Origin: Pisolithus tinctorius
Lineage: Eukaryota > Basidiomycota > Agaricomycetes > Boletales > Pisolithaceae
Length of the DNA: 64,000 nt
Direction of reading: 5' to 3'
NCBI GenBank assembly: GCA_024663395.1
Contig: JANFAH010000013.1
Location: 1,054,001-1,118,000 of the forward strand
Below the pieces are notes generated by a model. It made no database searches. It was not told where the DNA came from and saw nothing but the letters and a program-made list of their open reading frames with translations. Below, piece by piece: positions 53,135 to 64,000 of this stretch. The position numbers were made by a program, and so were the translations under genes. Positions within the stretch are counted from its first letter, which is position 1. Every line of letters starts with the position of its first letter.

Positions 53135-53589
53135 GTATCACTAGAAATACAGATTCGTAGCTGAGAAAATAACGAGAATGGAAAACCCAAAAAAACGCTG
53201 AAAGGCCAAAACTATGACTCAAAGAGTTCAAAATACAGGGGCGAGGGCTGACAAGATAGGAAGAACGAAAACGGCTATTATGGCTATTGAAAAAGGAGGA
53301 GTGAGGAGTAGGAGGAGAAGGGATAAGATCCATTAATCCAAACTCCCTCGGTGGCTAAGAATTGCTGCATTGTGTGGCGTGATTCGAAACCAGGTCCTGG
53401 TAACGATCAATTTACCCCGAGCGGGATTATAGGGGTTGCATGTCCCCCGATCATCGGTTGCTAACAACCTTGCCTTTGTAAGCAATGTGACCAGATTATT
53501 CCACCTATATCAACGGCAGAATCCTCATGAAAGTCTATCCTACTGTTTCCTCTGCACTTCCTTTTGACGTACGGTGGTGCGATTGTCCC
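53135..53589. other. insertion remainder and start of duplication unit 2
   Basis: 53135-53337 belongs to the inserted segment. From 53338 the sequence matches the upstream flank of monooxygenase copy 1. No gene. Confidence 0.45.
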
Positions 53590-55790
53590 ATGAGTAACCT
53601 TGTTACTGTAGGTACCATGGCGCCCATTGATGGTCTACCCAAGGTTTCCACAGTGAATGTGACTGCTCCCATTGAACCTGTGAGTGACCAATGACACGCC
53701 GCTTCATTCAACGTTACCAACACCCTTCCAGCCGTCAGAACTGTATGAGGGACGACGGGCAGCGCTTTCTCTGGACACCGTGGTTGTAGGCTGTGGCATA
53801 GGAGGTCTCGCAGCTGCATTTTGCCTTGCAATGGCAGGCCATAAAGTCACCATCTTAGAAAGCGCTGCGACGATTGGTGAAATTGGCGCCGGTATTCTCA
53901 TGACTCCCAACGTAACCCGCCAGTTAATCCGTTGGGGCCTCGAAAAGCGACTGCAAGAAGTCGTTGTCAACCCAAGTGCACTGACCGTCCGTCGTTGTAA
54001 GTCTCCCGTTTTTACTAGTTTCGACCTTCTTTACACACCACTTCCCTCGACGGCGTGAAAGGGTGCACCGGAGAGACGTTATCATGGAAACAATGGGGCG
54101 ATTCGGTTGTGAAGAACTATGGGGCGCCGCTTTCCCACATACACGTCAATAATCCTTCCTTTCTTTTCTCGCTTGTTTTTGACGACATTAAAGAGGGCTG
54201 ATCTGCATCGCATGTTGTACGATCTCGCAGAGCCACACGTCAACATCCGAACGAATTGCCGGGTTGTTGCCATGGACCCATCTGTACCCAGCGTAACGCT
54301 AAAATCCGGTGAAGTTGTCCATGCCGACTTGGTTGTCGGTGCTGACGGTTTGAGGAGCGTAACTCGTCAGTATGTCGTCGGGAGGCCGGACGAACTAACC
54401 CCATCGGGTGATGCAGCCTACCGCGCTGTGCTACCAACCGAATTACTCCTTGCAGACCCAGATTTAAGGATCCTTGTCGAAACACCGGAGACAGCTATAT
54501 GGTTGGGTCCACAGCGGCACATCGTAGCATACAACATTGTCAGAACTCGTTCTCTGCCCTTCCCTCTCGAATGCCTTGAAAATCTGACATTTGCTCCCAA
54601 CAGCGAGCCAAGAAGGAGTATAACATTGTCATGTGCCATCCCGACCGAGACCCTGAAGGGTCCTGGAAAATAGAGGAAAGTACCGATAGGATGAAGGAGG
54701 AGTTTGTAGGCTGGGAGCCACGGTAAGTCTGATTACTTCTCTTTCTGGAGTCTCTTCCACTTGTCGGCGCAACCAGCATCCAGAAACTCCTTTCGCTCAT
54801 TCCTTCAGCAATCAAATGGACGTTGATGGACCACGCACCCTTGGAAACTTGGGTACACAAGGGCGGCAAACTTACCCTTCTTGGAGACGCTTGCCATCCC
54901 ATGCTTGTGAGAGCCTAGTCCATGAATGTGTTTATTACTGATCTGGCTGACTTGATTGTTCCACGGTTTCGTACAGCCTTACGGTGCACAGGGGGCGGCT
55001 ATGGCTGTGAGTCCAACAGATTTCTTCACAAACTTCTGTTGGCCCGAAACTCTTCTTATGAATATGCTAAATTAATTTTTACCTGCGGCCAGATCGAAGA
55101 CGCCGCGGTGCTTGGAAACATGTTCTCCCGCTTGTCTTCCCGCGCTCAGATCGCTCCTCTCCTTCATGCTTACGAAGCAATCCGTTATGATCGGGCGACT
55201 AACACACAGGCGTTCTCCCGCCTCCGGAGGATCCCTCTCCATCTTTCGGATGGGCGGGAACAAGAACATCGTGATAAGCAGATGCACGCTGCCATGGAGG
55301 ATGCGTTAAGAGAAGCTCGTGGTGGAACATCTGTTGGTACTGACGCGAATGCTACCAGCAATGCGAACCAACGGGATGAAAAAGAGAGGGAAGCAATCCA
55401 GTTTGGGTACGATGCCGACAAGGAAGCTGAGAGGTGGTGGCGGGAACATGGCGAGAGCGAGGTTGGTTCTTTGGGAATGCCCTCGACATCATGATGTGGT
55501 GTTTGTCACATCAGGTGTTTTCATCGATGCAATTTTTCCAATACCTTGCGGTCGACGAAAGTTATAGGTAACTTTTTTTTTCATTCAAGTGCCACCGCAG
55601 CATGATCTATATGATGCATGCGGTGGGTAGTTAGAGAGAAGTGTAGACAGCGATTGATGATAGCCATCCTCAGCCTTGGCAAGTTCAAGTCCAACATCCC
55701 GGGTCTGATTAGCCCTCATGTGCTCCCCTTCAGACTCAGCCCGCATAATACAACTAAGAACTACACTTTCCTAGCCCAGGCGCGGGTTGC
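53338..55790. repeat. tandem segmental duplication, unit 2
   Basis: Partner of 49915-52435. Exons are better conserved than introns, and the gene remains open in both units. Confidence 0.9.
53590..55494 (+). CDS. FAD-dependent aromatic-ring-hydroxylase-like monooxygenase, copy 2
   Basis: ATG 53590 (MSNLVTVGTMAPIDGLP). It has the same exon structure and motifs as copy 1: TVVVGCGIGGLAAAFCLA, TILESAATIGEIGAGI, ADLHRMLYDLAEP, the DG motif VVGADGLRSVTRQ, YNIVMCHPDRDPEGSWK, LLGDACHPML, and PYGAQGAAMAIEDAAVLG. The tail is GSLGMPSTS. Differences are scattered, mainly conservative, and no motif residue is lost. The DG block differs by W to R. Both copies therefore look functional. The 3' flank continues into the aspartic protease remnant, which unit 1 has lost. 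Confidence 0.9.
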
Positions 55791-56205
55791 CAATCTATTC
55801 AGTGAGGAAACCATCAGCGGTGGCGTGCCGGGGGTCTACCGGGCCTCTGATTCCAACTCAGGCAAGCTCACACTTGGTGGCTACGGCCCATTTATTATCG
55901 CCGAGACCGTAAATTACATGCCAATCACGAATACTTATTCGTCGACCCTCTTCTGGGGGATTGATCAGTTGATCACGTATGGCGGAAAGACGATCTTACC
56001 CAGCACGGCTGGTATCGTTGACACTGGCACCACTCTGATCCTCATAGCTACTATAATATCTATATCACTTCCTTCCACAATCCATTTGATCCCTATTCAT
56101 TCTGATTGGTACATACGCATACCAACCGCCAATGGGTGGTATCATGGATAAGCCCACTGGGCGATTGCGCATCACACAATCGCAATACAACAACCTCCAA
56201 ACTCC
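55740..56205 (+). pseudogene. aspartic protease (A1, polyporopepsin-like), C-terminal lobe remnant
   Basis: About 55755-56050 encodes SNSGKLTLGGYGPFI, YMPITNTYSSTLFWGIDQLI and TYGGKTILPSTAGIVDTGTT, the second catalytic DTG lobe of secreted basidiomycete aspartic proteases. After an apparent intron, DKPTGRLRITQSQYNNLQT (about 56151-56207) follows. The first DTG lobe and signal peptide are absent, and the 55660-55750 region gives only a short protease-like LGKFKSNIPGL piece. It is a 3' fragment carried with the duplication, without its start. Confidence 0.7.
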
Positions 56206-57650
56206 CACCGCTGATTCTCGGTGGATGGAGGAAGACCGGTCCGTCCCCCAAAGGGGACATAGCTGAGGAACGTTGCGTGCTCGTCGCCATCATCGAAGTA
56301 TTGGCCACAAAGGGGCTATTACCAAATCTGGAATATAATATGAGTCAAAATGCTGTGACGAAGCCTCCAATTCCTCCAAAGCATCAAGAGCTCCGCTTTC
56401 GCGTCTCTCGATTGATCTCTAGTTCCTCTGCACTGCCCAGCCGTTCCTTCTGAAGTCACACCTGGAATTCTCCATCGTACTTTTCCACAAATTTACTCAA
56501 TGCATCTGGATGATACGCACGAGCTTTGGGATTTGAGAGGTCCGACCATCTTACTCGGATACACTATAAGGGCATCCACAAGGCCGTCAAACTTTCGGAC
56601 ACCACGCTATATTGTTGTTTATCCTGTGCCTCAGGCTCGAGCCGCTGATTTCGGATGACTATTTGGCATGCACAATTGCCCACCACCGAGAACATCGGCG
56701 TTGCTGGCATCGATCACCCTTCTTGCTTCCGTTTTATTTCCTTGGCATCTGCACGTCCGGTCGTCCTCAATAAACTATTCCGCTATCCTTGGTTGACGTG
56801 AAACATAAGTTCGACCTCATGAAGACTGTTTAGACATTCGGCATGATGTGCTTGAGTGGGCCACCATCAGGCGAGGTATGTAACATGTTACCCAAAATGA
56901 CGTTGAATCTTGGCTACGGACTAGTGAAACAACTACAATCACACCCTACGTACTATTACGCCGGTCCGCCTGCGGTCTCACCTTACCGAAATCTTTTGGT
57001 CAAACATTCTCATCGGGATCAAGAGCTGCTGCAATATTTTACCGGTCAGAGATATATTCACACTGTTCCGCCTTTGTTCTTCGAAACCTTGCTACATAGC
57101 CAAACCGTTCGAGACAGTGGAAATGACTAGGAAAGATGATGCGACCTCGAGAACAAAACTGAGGACAGCTGTCATTGATCATCTCGCTGTGCACTTACGG
57201 CACACCTCTTATAGATCGTGAGCTAGTGGGTTTCGTGAACCATATATCTCCGACGCAATATCTTAGAGCCTGGATAAATCTGCAGCGTTTCATGGCCCAA
57301 GGTACAGTCTCAGGCACATATACACACTGTCGGTTGGGGAGGTCTATAACCATTTAGCCTCTGGGAAGGTCGTGGTCACCTGGCTACAGCTAGCTTGCTG
57401 ATACGGTCGGAGTGGCCGAAACCTGAATCTGTAGCTGTAGTACCACTAAATAAATTGCCGAGTATCGCGTGACTCAGCTCGATCAAAAGTGATGTTGTGT
57501 CCGAAGCGGTCAATGACCTGCCGGACAGTCTAAAAGGCTTCAAGGTCATCTAAGAAAAGCCCGCTAGTTCGACGTTCATCGACAGTGCCTACCATCGAAA
57601 AAGAAACAAAATATCACTGTTACTTTTCAAACGCTGTCGCCGACGACAAT
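56206..57650. other. intergenic, no recognised gene
   Basis: ORFs of 60-115 codons on both strands have no recognised motif. The last 100 bp is the probable 5' leader of the TRP gene. I see no tRNA. Confidence 0.4.
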
Positions 57651-60184
57651 ATGACCCTCCCACCTGAGCTCGCGAAGCCAATCGATTGTCTCATGATAGA
57701 CAATTTCGACTCCTTCACATGGAATCTCTATCAGCAGCTCTGTCTACTTGGCGCGGACGTCACCGTCATTCGCAACGATGATATCCCATCGTCTGCCCTT
57801 CCCGAGCTGAACATCAGGAACCTCATCGTCTCACCGGGGCCAGGCCACCCCCACACGGACTCCGGTATTTCACGGGATGCCATTCGCCACTTTGCTGGCA
57901 AAGTGCCCATACTGGGCGTGTGTATGGGGTTGGAGTGTATCGTAGACGTGTATGGCGGCGAGATCAGGTAAGGACCCCTTGATTCCCAGTCGCTTGTGTG
58001 CACCCTTCTCATCCCCCCTTCTCCCGACTTTCTCCTCCTCGTTCTCCGTGGAATCTCAGCTATGCCGGAGAAATAAAGCATGGAAAGCTCAGTCCTATTC
58101 GACACGACGAGCGTGGTATATTCCGGGACATCTCTCAGGGTATCCTTTCCACTCGCTACCACTCACTCAGTGCCTCCCTTTCCACCCTCCCATCTGAGCT
58201 CATGGTCACATGTGCATCAGAGGAAAGTGGCGTAATTATGGGTGTACGACACCGCACCTTTACCGTCGAGGCCGTCCAATACCACCCCGAAAGTATTCTA
58301 TCCCAGTCCGGAGACACGCTCTTGCGCAATTTCCTTGCTCTCCATGGGGGTACTTGGACTGAGAACCCTGACTCACGCGTCCTCGATCCATCTCTTCCCC
58401 CTTTCCCATTCGAGGCCCTCAAGGGTAAGGTGGACGATACGCCCGTTACACGCGCTAAAGTATCTAGTATCCTCGGAAAAATTTATAAACAACGCACCCA
58501 AGATGTTTCCCGTGCTAAATTTACACCTGGCATGTCCCCTTCCGATATCTCCGCTCTCTTGGCCATGCACGTCGCCCCTCCCCTCGTTTCCCTCGTCTCC
58601 CGTCTTCGCGCCCGCAGGCCAGCCCTCATGGCTGAAATCAAGCGTGCAAGCCCCTCCAAGGGTGATATTGCACCCTCTGCCAATGCGGCTCTCCAAGCTC
58701 GGACATACGCCTTATCGGGCGCGTCCGTTATATCCGTACTCACAGAACCCACGTGGTTTAAAGGGTCTCTCCTCGACATGCGTCTAGCCCGCCAGGCTAT
58801 TGACAATTTGCCACATCGTCCTGCTATCCTTCGCAAGGATTTCATACTGGACGAGTATCAGATCGCAGAAGCGAGGCTCCACGGTGCAGACACGGTGCTA
58901 CTTATCGTGGCGATGCTCGCCTCAGAAAGGCTTAGGGAGCTTTACGCTTATTCGCTGTCACTTGGAATGGAACCCCTGGTGGAGGTTAACAACGCTCAGG
59001 AGATGACACTCGCCCTCGAACTCGGTGCAAAGGTGATCGGCGTGAACAATCGCAACTTGCACGACTTTGCAGTGGACATGGGTACAACGAGTCGACTAGC
59101 AGATATGGTGAAGGAGCGGGATGTCATCCTGTGTGCTTTGAGCGGCATAACCTCTCCTGGGCACGTCAAGCAGTATGCCGAGCAGGGTGTCACTGCGGTC
59201 TTGGTCGGCGAGGCCCTCATGCGTGCCAAGGATACAAAGGCATTCATACACGAGTTGCTCGATTGGCCTGCTCAAGATGCAAGCAATGAGCCACGTGTTC
59301 CGCTTGTCAAGATTTGTGGTGTGAGGGATGTAGACGAGGCGAAGGCGGTGGCGCATGCGGGTGCAGACTTGATCGGGGTCATGTTTGCGCCTGGCAGTAA
59401 GCGACGAGTATCGATCGATGCGGCACGCGATATCGCCAAGGCAATTCGTACCCTCCGGTTTGATGCAAATGCAGAAGGAAAGGGTGCGGACGAGCCCGCT
59501 CCCCGAACGAATGGACAAGAACAATCTTTCACAGATGTGAATGAAAGCTGGTTCGCAGGGCATGCGCGTCAGCTGTCAGCAAGTGCCGATCGCCCACTCG
59601 TAGTCGGCGTGTTCCAGAACCACACACTGGAAGAGATTCTCTCGATCGTTTCATCAGTCCAACTGGATCTCGTTCAGCTGCATGGGAAGGAGCCTTTGGA
59701 ATGGAGCAAGCACATTCCAGTACCTGTGATCCGGGCTTTCCATGTCAGCGCGAACGGCGGTGGACTTGAGGATCTAACGAGGCCTGGGTTGCACCAATTC
59801 GTACTATTGGATTCGCAGAGGGCAAGCGATGGCCTGAGTGGCGGAAGCGGGAAATTGGTCGATTGGGATCTGGCAGCCGACGTGGTCAAAAGAGGAGAGC
59901 TCTTAAGTGCCGGAGAACCCGCCGTCGGTGACAAGACCAAGCAGGACGATGTGCGATCGGAAAGCGCGAGCAGCAGTGACGGCGAAACATTCGGCTCGAA
60001 ATCCGGCATGCCGATCATCCTCGCGGGTGGCCTTACGCCAGACAACGTTGCGAGCGCTGTGGAGAAGGTTCGACCCTGGGCGGTGGATGTAAGCGGTGGG
60101 GTGGAGACCTCCGATGGAAAGCGCAAAGATTTGTCGAAGGTCTCGGCCTTTATTCAAGCTGTAAAGGAAGTTCATTTGTTGTAG
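57651..60184 (+). CDS. trpC: trifunctional tryptophan synthesis protein (GATase-IGPS-PRAI)
   Basis: ATG 57651 is chosen over an upstream GTG in the same frame. It starts MTLPPELAKPIDCLMIDNFD. One 92-nt intron (57968-58059) gives 813 aa. Residues about 10-210 are the glutamine amidotransferase of anthranilate synthase (Cys in GVCMGLECI, His/Glu in VQYHPESIL). Residues about 280-545 are indole-3-glycerol-phosphate synthase (MAEIKRASPSKGDIAP, VLTEPTWFKGSL, ILRKDFILDEYQI). The rest is phosphoribosylanthranilate isomerase (LVKICGVRDVDEAKAV; Asp in WAVDVSGGVE) with a serine-rich insertion. Three of the chorismate-to-tryptophan steps are in one cytosolic chain; it pairs with the separate TrpE subunit. 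All catalytic residues seen are intact. Confidence 0.96.
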
Positions 60185-62129
60185 GCCGCTGGTCGCCGTG
60201 GTTCTGTATAGATCTGGGCGCAACGTTACATAGGGAAGGGTGTCATCCTGAAACCTCTTGTGTGGTCTATGAAGATAGGATAATGTTCATTGGTAATTTA
60301 AAGAAAGTGACCTACTACCCTCCCAGTCCACTTGCGTCTCGTAGTGATTCTACGCAGCCCAGACAGTGCCTACTGCAGTGTATTTTGTACACCTGATGAA
60401 CACCGGATCATTTGAAAGTTAGCAGTGTACCGCTCCAGTGGGTAGGGCGTAAACGGAGGCTGACCACGAAGGCGGACATGCCCGTGTGTTAAAATGGTAG
60501 CGATGAGTTCGCTGGGTAGAATGATCAGAAGTCAGATGACAACGTTGGCATAATGGCGTAACATCTGCAACCTTCTGTGGTACCTTCTTGTATGGGATAG
60601 TAATACAGCAAGCGGAAACTCATACCATGCACTTCTTACCCATAATTTAGCACGAACTTACCGCAAGTATCATTCAATATTCGGCACTGGTCCCTCAAAC
60701 ATCCCCCAAGCTGCTTAGTCTGCCATACCGCCCTTCGACTCGTGGATTCGTGCTTCAATTGTGCTTGGTCCCAGTCACACGGGGGTTTAACTTTGTTCGG
60801 CAAGTTACGAAGAGAGAGGGGGCTGCGCCCCGCGTGCCCCGCGGGCGTTAGGCATGTTGCAGCGGACGTCCGGTGGACGGGCGGCAGCCCGTGTTAATAA
60901 CTAGAAAGTAGGAAGTCATACAGCCAGCAATGATTGAATAACTCGTGTCTGGAACAATGAAAACAAAAAATGCAGGAGGGGAAGCGACTAGTATTACGCC
61001 ATCGTTAAAAGCCTCAGTGGGCTAGTAGATCCGTGCGCAGTTAAGTGGCGGCAGGGTTTCGAGCCTCGACTCTGCATCGACCGCATGACTTGCTTGTTGC
61101 AAAGGGTTCACTGAGATTACCCCCTTCTCGAAACTTGCAAGAGCCGAGCCGCCCGTTAAGTTAGAACTTGAAAGTGACGTCGCCGGGACACGTTCGCTTT
61201 GTCTTACCAAGTAACCTAGGTATTTGCAAAATAATTGAGCTTGGTTTTTTCACTGATCAATCAGTCTCAGGCAAAGGGACCTGCGCGTCTAGATACATAT
61301 CCATCGCGATTGGCGACCGTCAGATCCCTCTGCGAGTCGGGTTGCATTCCGGCCCCTACCGATGACTGGACCTTGATTGTGGCGGGCGGGTTTTGTCAAA
61401 AGGAGTGTCCCTGGCTGTCGCCCTGGCGCTGCCAGGTGGCCAAATGGCTGTTAAGTTGTTGCATAGCGCCCAAGTTGGTTTCCCGACTGGCACCCGGCGT
61501 GTGTCCGCCCGTTGATGGGCAATGGCACTCTCCGAAAAGTCACAATAGCCCCCATTTGAACGAGCATGCCTTTTGTCTGGGTCCGTTCTAGGCTTTGATA
61601 TGAAACTAGAATTACCCCCGCCGCGTGGAGAAAGTCGCCCATTGCATAAATGGGCCGCATTCAGAAATTGCAATCTCGTCTGTCTTCTCTTAAGTAGAAC
61701 GTTTCTCCAACGTTGCCTTCCCTTTCCTCAACTACCCCAAGCGATTTTCCCTTGACCTCGGAGTACGTTGAAATTTCGATTCCGTTTTTTCTCCGCGATT
61801 GGGCTAATATGTCGTGCTGCAAGCAGCTGACTATCTTAGGAGGTCTGGCCAGCTACTATCTGATTACTGCCCCGACGATGGACCAATCCGACTTCCACGT
61901 CCCTTTCCATTGTCGTCAGCTGGCCCCATCCGATGTTTCCGGTTGGGATTATAGTACCGTACCCGAGCTCGTTGTGCGTATCGTCTACTTGTTTTCATAA
62001 TCATTTCAAAACTCGCCTCTACTTGATTGCTTCTCTCTGAAGTTCCACCCCTTGCCCGATATGCACAATCGCTCTCAGATAGAACTCTTGTTGACCCAGT
62101 CTGGTATACTCTAGATCCTGCCCGAAGGT
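60185..62129. other. long intergenic region
   Basis: No gene is firmly supported. A GC-rich patch with short complementary words (ggggctgcgccccgcgtgcc, 60830-60895) could fold but matches no RNA family that I know. An exon-like ORF at about 61809-61977 (MDQSDFHVPFHCRQLAPSDV, then SGWDYSTVPEL before a possible gttgtg donor) and another at about 62041-62125 could be 5' exons of the Fic gene. Their frame does not join cleanly to ATG 62130. Confidence 0.4.
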
Positions 62130-63879
62130 ATGCCCCAAGAGGACGCCCAGGCACTTACCGAACATCTTCGGATGATTCACAATGCCGCTGCATCCATATC
62201 GTCTTCCTCCTCACCGGGCGAGATTGAGCAGTACGAACGGCGCCTCCGTCAGCTTGCGCTCGACTGGGAAAACTACTATCTGCCAAAGTACCCTGGCCCG
62301 TTTTTCCGCGTTCGCGTCGCAGACGTGCGCGCTGCTGGTGGATCGTGGAATACTGCTTTGATGTTGTACAACGAGGTACGTCACGGAGTCAATCGTCCTA
62401 GAAGTTTGCCGATCATCTCTTCTTCTTACGTAGGTTCTAGGTTCTCTCAATAGCCCTGAGAGTGCTTCGTTTGCCGAATTCGTATCTACTGTGCGCACCC
62501 GTGCTCAGGACGACGCAGAACTACAAGGTACGCTATGCTCTTGATCTCGATTCCCCACAGATATCTCTGATCCGTCGCCTTCTGTATCCGACTCCCGCGA
62601 CCATTGATTGTCTGTATATACTTACCGTCCTGCGATTGACTAGCAGCCCTGAAGAATAGGCACCTTATATACTTCCAGCCCTGGAAGCCCGCCAGACAGC
62701 ACGCCAATCCTTTCTCGTGGCCGATGCTACCAGCTGCTGCACCGGATATGTTGGCGGCTTGGCGCACGTCGACGACTCAGAGACAGTATCTGAACTACAA
62801 CTGGGTACAGAGTATCCAGCTCGATCAGGATTGCCTGCTGACCAGTCGGGTGCGTTTGGAGTGTTGCGCCACTTCGTTCTGCCTAGCTCTACCCTCTGAT
62901 CTGTACTGAATATCCAACAGTCGACAGAAGCGTTAACGAAGTACGGTTTCCAGTCGTCTCGTGTGGAGTTCACGCAAGACAGTGAGCTGAGGGATCCAAA
63001 TGTTGTCGTGGAAGCGTTGCAAGATATTGAGTGTGTAAGAGCGGTCTTTCTGCTCTGATTACGCTGCGGCTTCTCTGATATGGCCCTTGCCGCCAGGCAT
63101 ATGCCGACATCCTCAAAATGAAAGACCACGTCGAACTCTTAACACCTGAAAATCTCAAGGCGGTACACGCCAAGCTCATGAAGTCGCTCAAAATACAAAT
63201 CGTTGAGAATAGTATCCACAGCAGCGGTACGACTGGCCATAGCAGCAACAACGCCGGAACCCTTCAATACGTCAACGCGGGTTGCACACGACAGACAACG
63301 CAGAAAACAGCGGTCGTGCGAAACAACCACTATAATCTTGCCTTCTGCCCAGTTAAGTTCGTGGATCAGCAACTTGACTACATCTGTAAGATGGGGAGGG
63401 TGCGTATTTTTGTTTTTGTGCTATAACCCACCCGGCTCGCGCTTGCAACGGGGCTTGACATTCAATTCCACACAGCAATACATTGCGAGGTGGCGAAATC
63501 CGTTTGCAACTGCAGCTTGGTTGCATGTCACCTTTACGCGTTGTCATCCATTCGATGCAAGTTTTCCCTTTCTCCGTGCTTCAAGGGAGTCTCGTGCTTA
63601 CATTTGGTACTCGCAGGATGCAAATGGTCGGATGGCCCGTCTTGTATCCTCCATCCCGCTCTTGCGCTTTGGCTTTCCACCCCTTTGTATCACTCCGAAT
63701 GGAAGGAGAGTTTACTATGACAGTATGAACATTGTACGTGTAGTTGCCTTCCTCCGTGGCAGGGCGGATTCACTGATGTGTGTTATCAGGCTTGGGAGGG
63801 CGACTATCAGCCCATGATAGACTGCTTTGTAGATTGTATCCGGGATGCTATGACTGATGTGGACAGGATAATGGGTTGA
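62130..63879 (+). CDS. Fic-domain protein (AMPylator-like)
   Basis: ATG 62130; stop 63877-63879. The helical N-terminal half has YERRLRQLALDWENYYLPKY, LNYNWVQSIQLDQDCLL and LTPENLKAVHAKLMKSL. Then YVNAGCTRQTTQKTAVV, FVDQQLDYICKMGR and the Fic core RWRNPFATAAWLHVTFTRCH lead to the catalytic motif HPFDDANGR (HxFx(D/E)(G/A)N(G/K)R), with MARLVSSIPLLRFGFPPL after it. The motif is made only when a GC-AG intron (63557-63616) is removed. The last intron ends before AWEGDYQPMIDCFVDCI. Fic proteins transfer AMP or other groups to protein hydroxyls; the target is unknown. No inhibitory helix motif is obvious. Intron 2 has more than one possible acceptor (about 62650 or 62732), and a longer N terminus is possible. 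Confidence 0.8.
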
Positions 63880-64000
63880 GAAATGTTACGCGATGACTAC
63901 ATGACTTTTCTGCACCTTTCGGTTGGTTTATATCCGATCCGTCTTATCGTTCTCTTCACTGTTTGTTCTGGAATGGTGTTATCTCATATGATATTCACGC
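63880..64000. other. 3' flank of the Fic gene, window edge
   Basis: Only 120 bp remains; no feature is seen. Confidence 0.4.

Noticed and set aside
60830..60895. structured RNA at the GC-rich patch
   Set aside because: Short complementary words exist, but without conservation or a family match this is not supportable as an RNA gene.
61040..61110. tRNA-like B-box (gggtttcgagcctcgactc)
   Set aside because: No matching A-box or cloverleaf could be built on either strand.
1..64000. CRISPR array, bacterial operon or rRNA operon
   Set aside because: The spliced gene structure is eukaryotic; no regularly spaced identical repeats with unique spacers and no rRNA-like sequence were seen.

Overview
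The window looks like nuclear DNA of a filamentous basidiomycete, most likely an agaricomycete. Genes are broken by many short GT-AG introns (about 42-100 nt). The trifunctional TRP gene has the fungal order (GATase, IGPS, PRAI). Mobile DNA includes a Plavaka-type transposase, a Ty3/gypsy retrotransposon and a Helitron helicase relic. F-box-like, NTF2-FMO, Fic and polyporopepsin-like families of agaricomycete type are present. Species cannot be assigned from sequence alone.

Layout: 1-3.3 kb is repeat-rich and degraded, with a 112-138 bp minisatellite and a broken F-box-like gene. 3.7-19.5 kb is one Plavaka-type transposase gene split by an 11.56 kb Ty3/gypsy element on the minus strand (LTRs 4823-6705 and 14498-16379). 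Removing the element plus a 4-bp target duplication rejoins the transposase frame. 20.2-22.2 kb holds two divergent, paralogous small membrane-protein genes. 22.6-41.9 kb is a redox-enzyme region: three NTF2-FMO flavin monooxygenase genes and one FMO relic on the minus strand, with a 3-hydroxyacyl-CoA dehydrogenase, a kinase-like gene and a putative cyclase on the plus strand. Parts of it (kinase 3' end, FMO, upstream flank) were duplicated as modules. 42.4-49.0 kb carries a 931-aa low-complexity protein and the glucosidase II alpha subunit, both minus. 49.9-55.8 kb is a tandem duplication of an aromatic-ring-hydroxylase-like FAD monooxygenase, with a Helitron relic at the junction and an aspartic protease remnant after the second copy. 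57.7-60.2 kb is the TRP trifunctional gene, and 62.1-63.9 kb a Fic-domain gene.

The most notable signals are in the retrotransposon. (1) A CpG-rich, near-palindromic word of about 24-35 bp occurs three times in each LTR, four times in the gag 3' region and once in pol, where it is read in a different frame. (2) All eight LTR-LTR substitutions lie at CpG sites, and the host transposase is closed by five in-frame TGA codons, which points to cytosine-methylation decay. (3) The U3 part of the LTR carries a 159-codon ORF that is intact in the 3' LTR and frameshifted in the 5' LTR. Exon borders were inferred by eye from splice sites and frame continuity.
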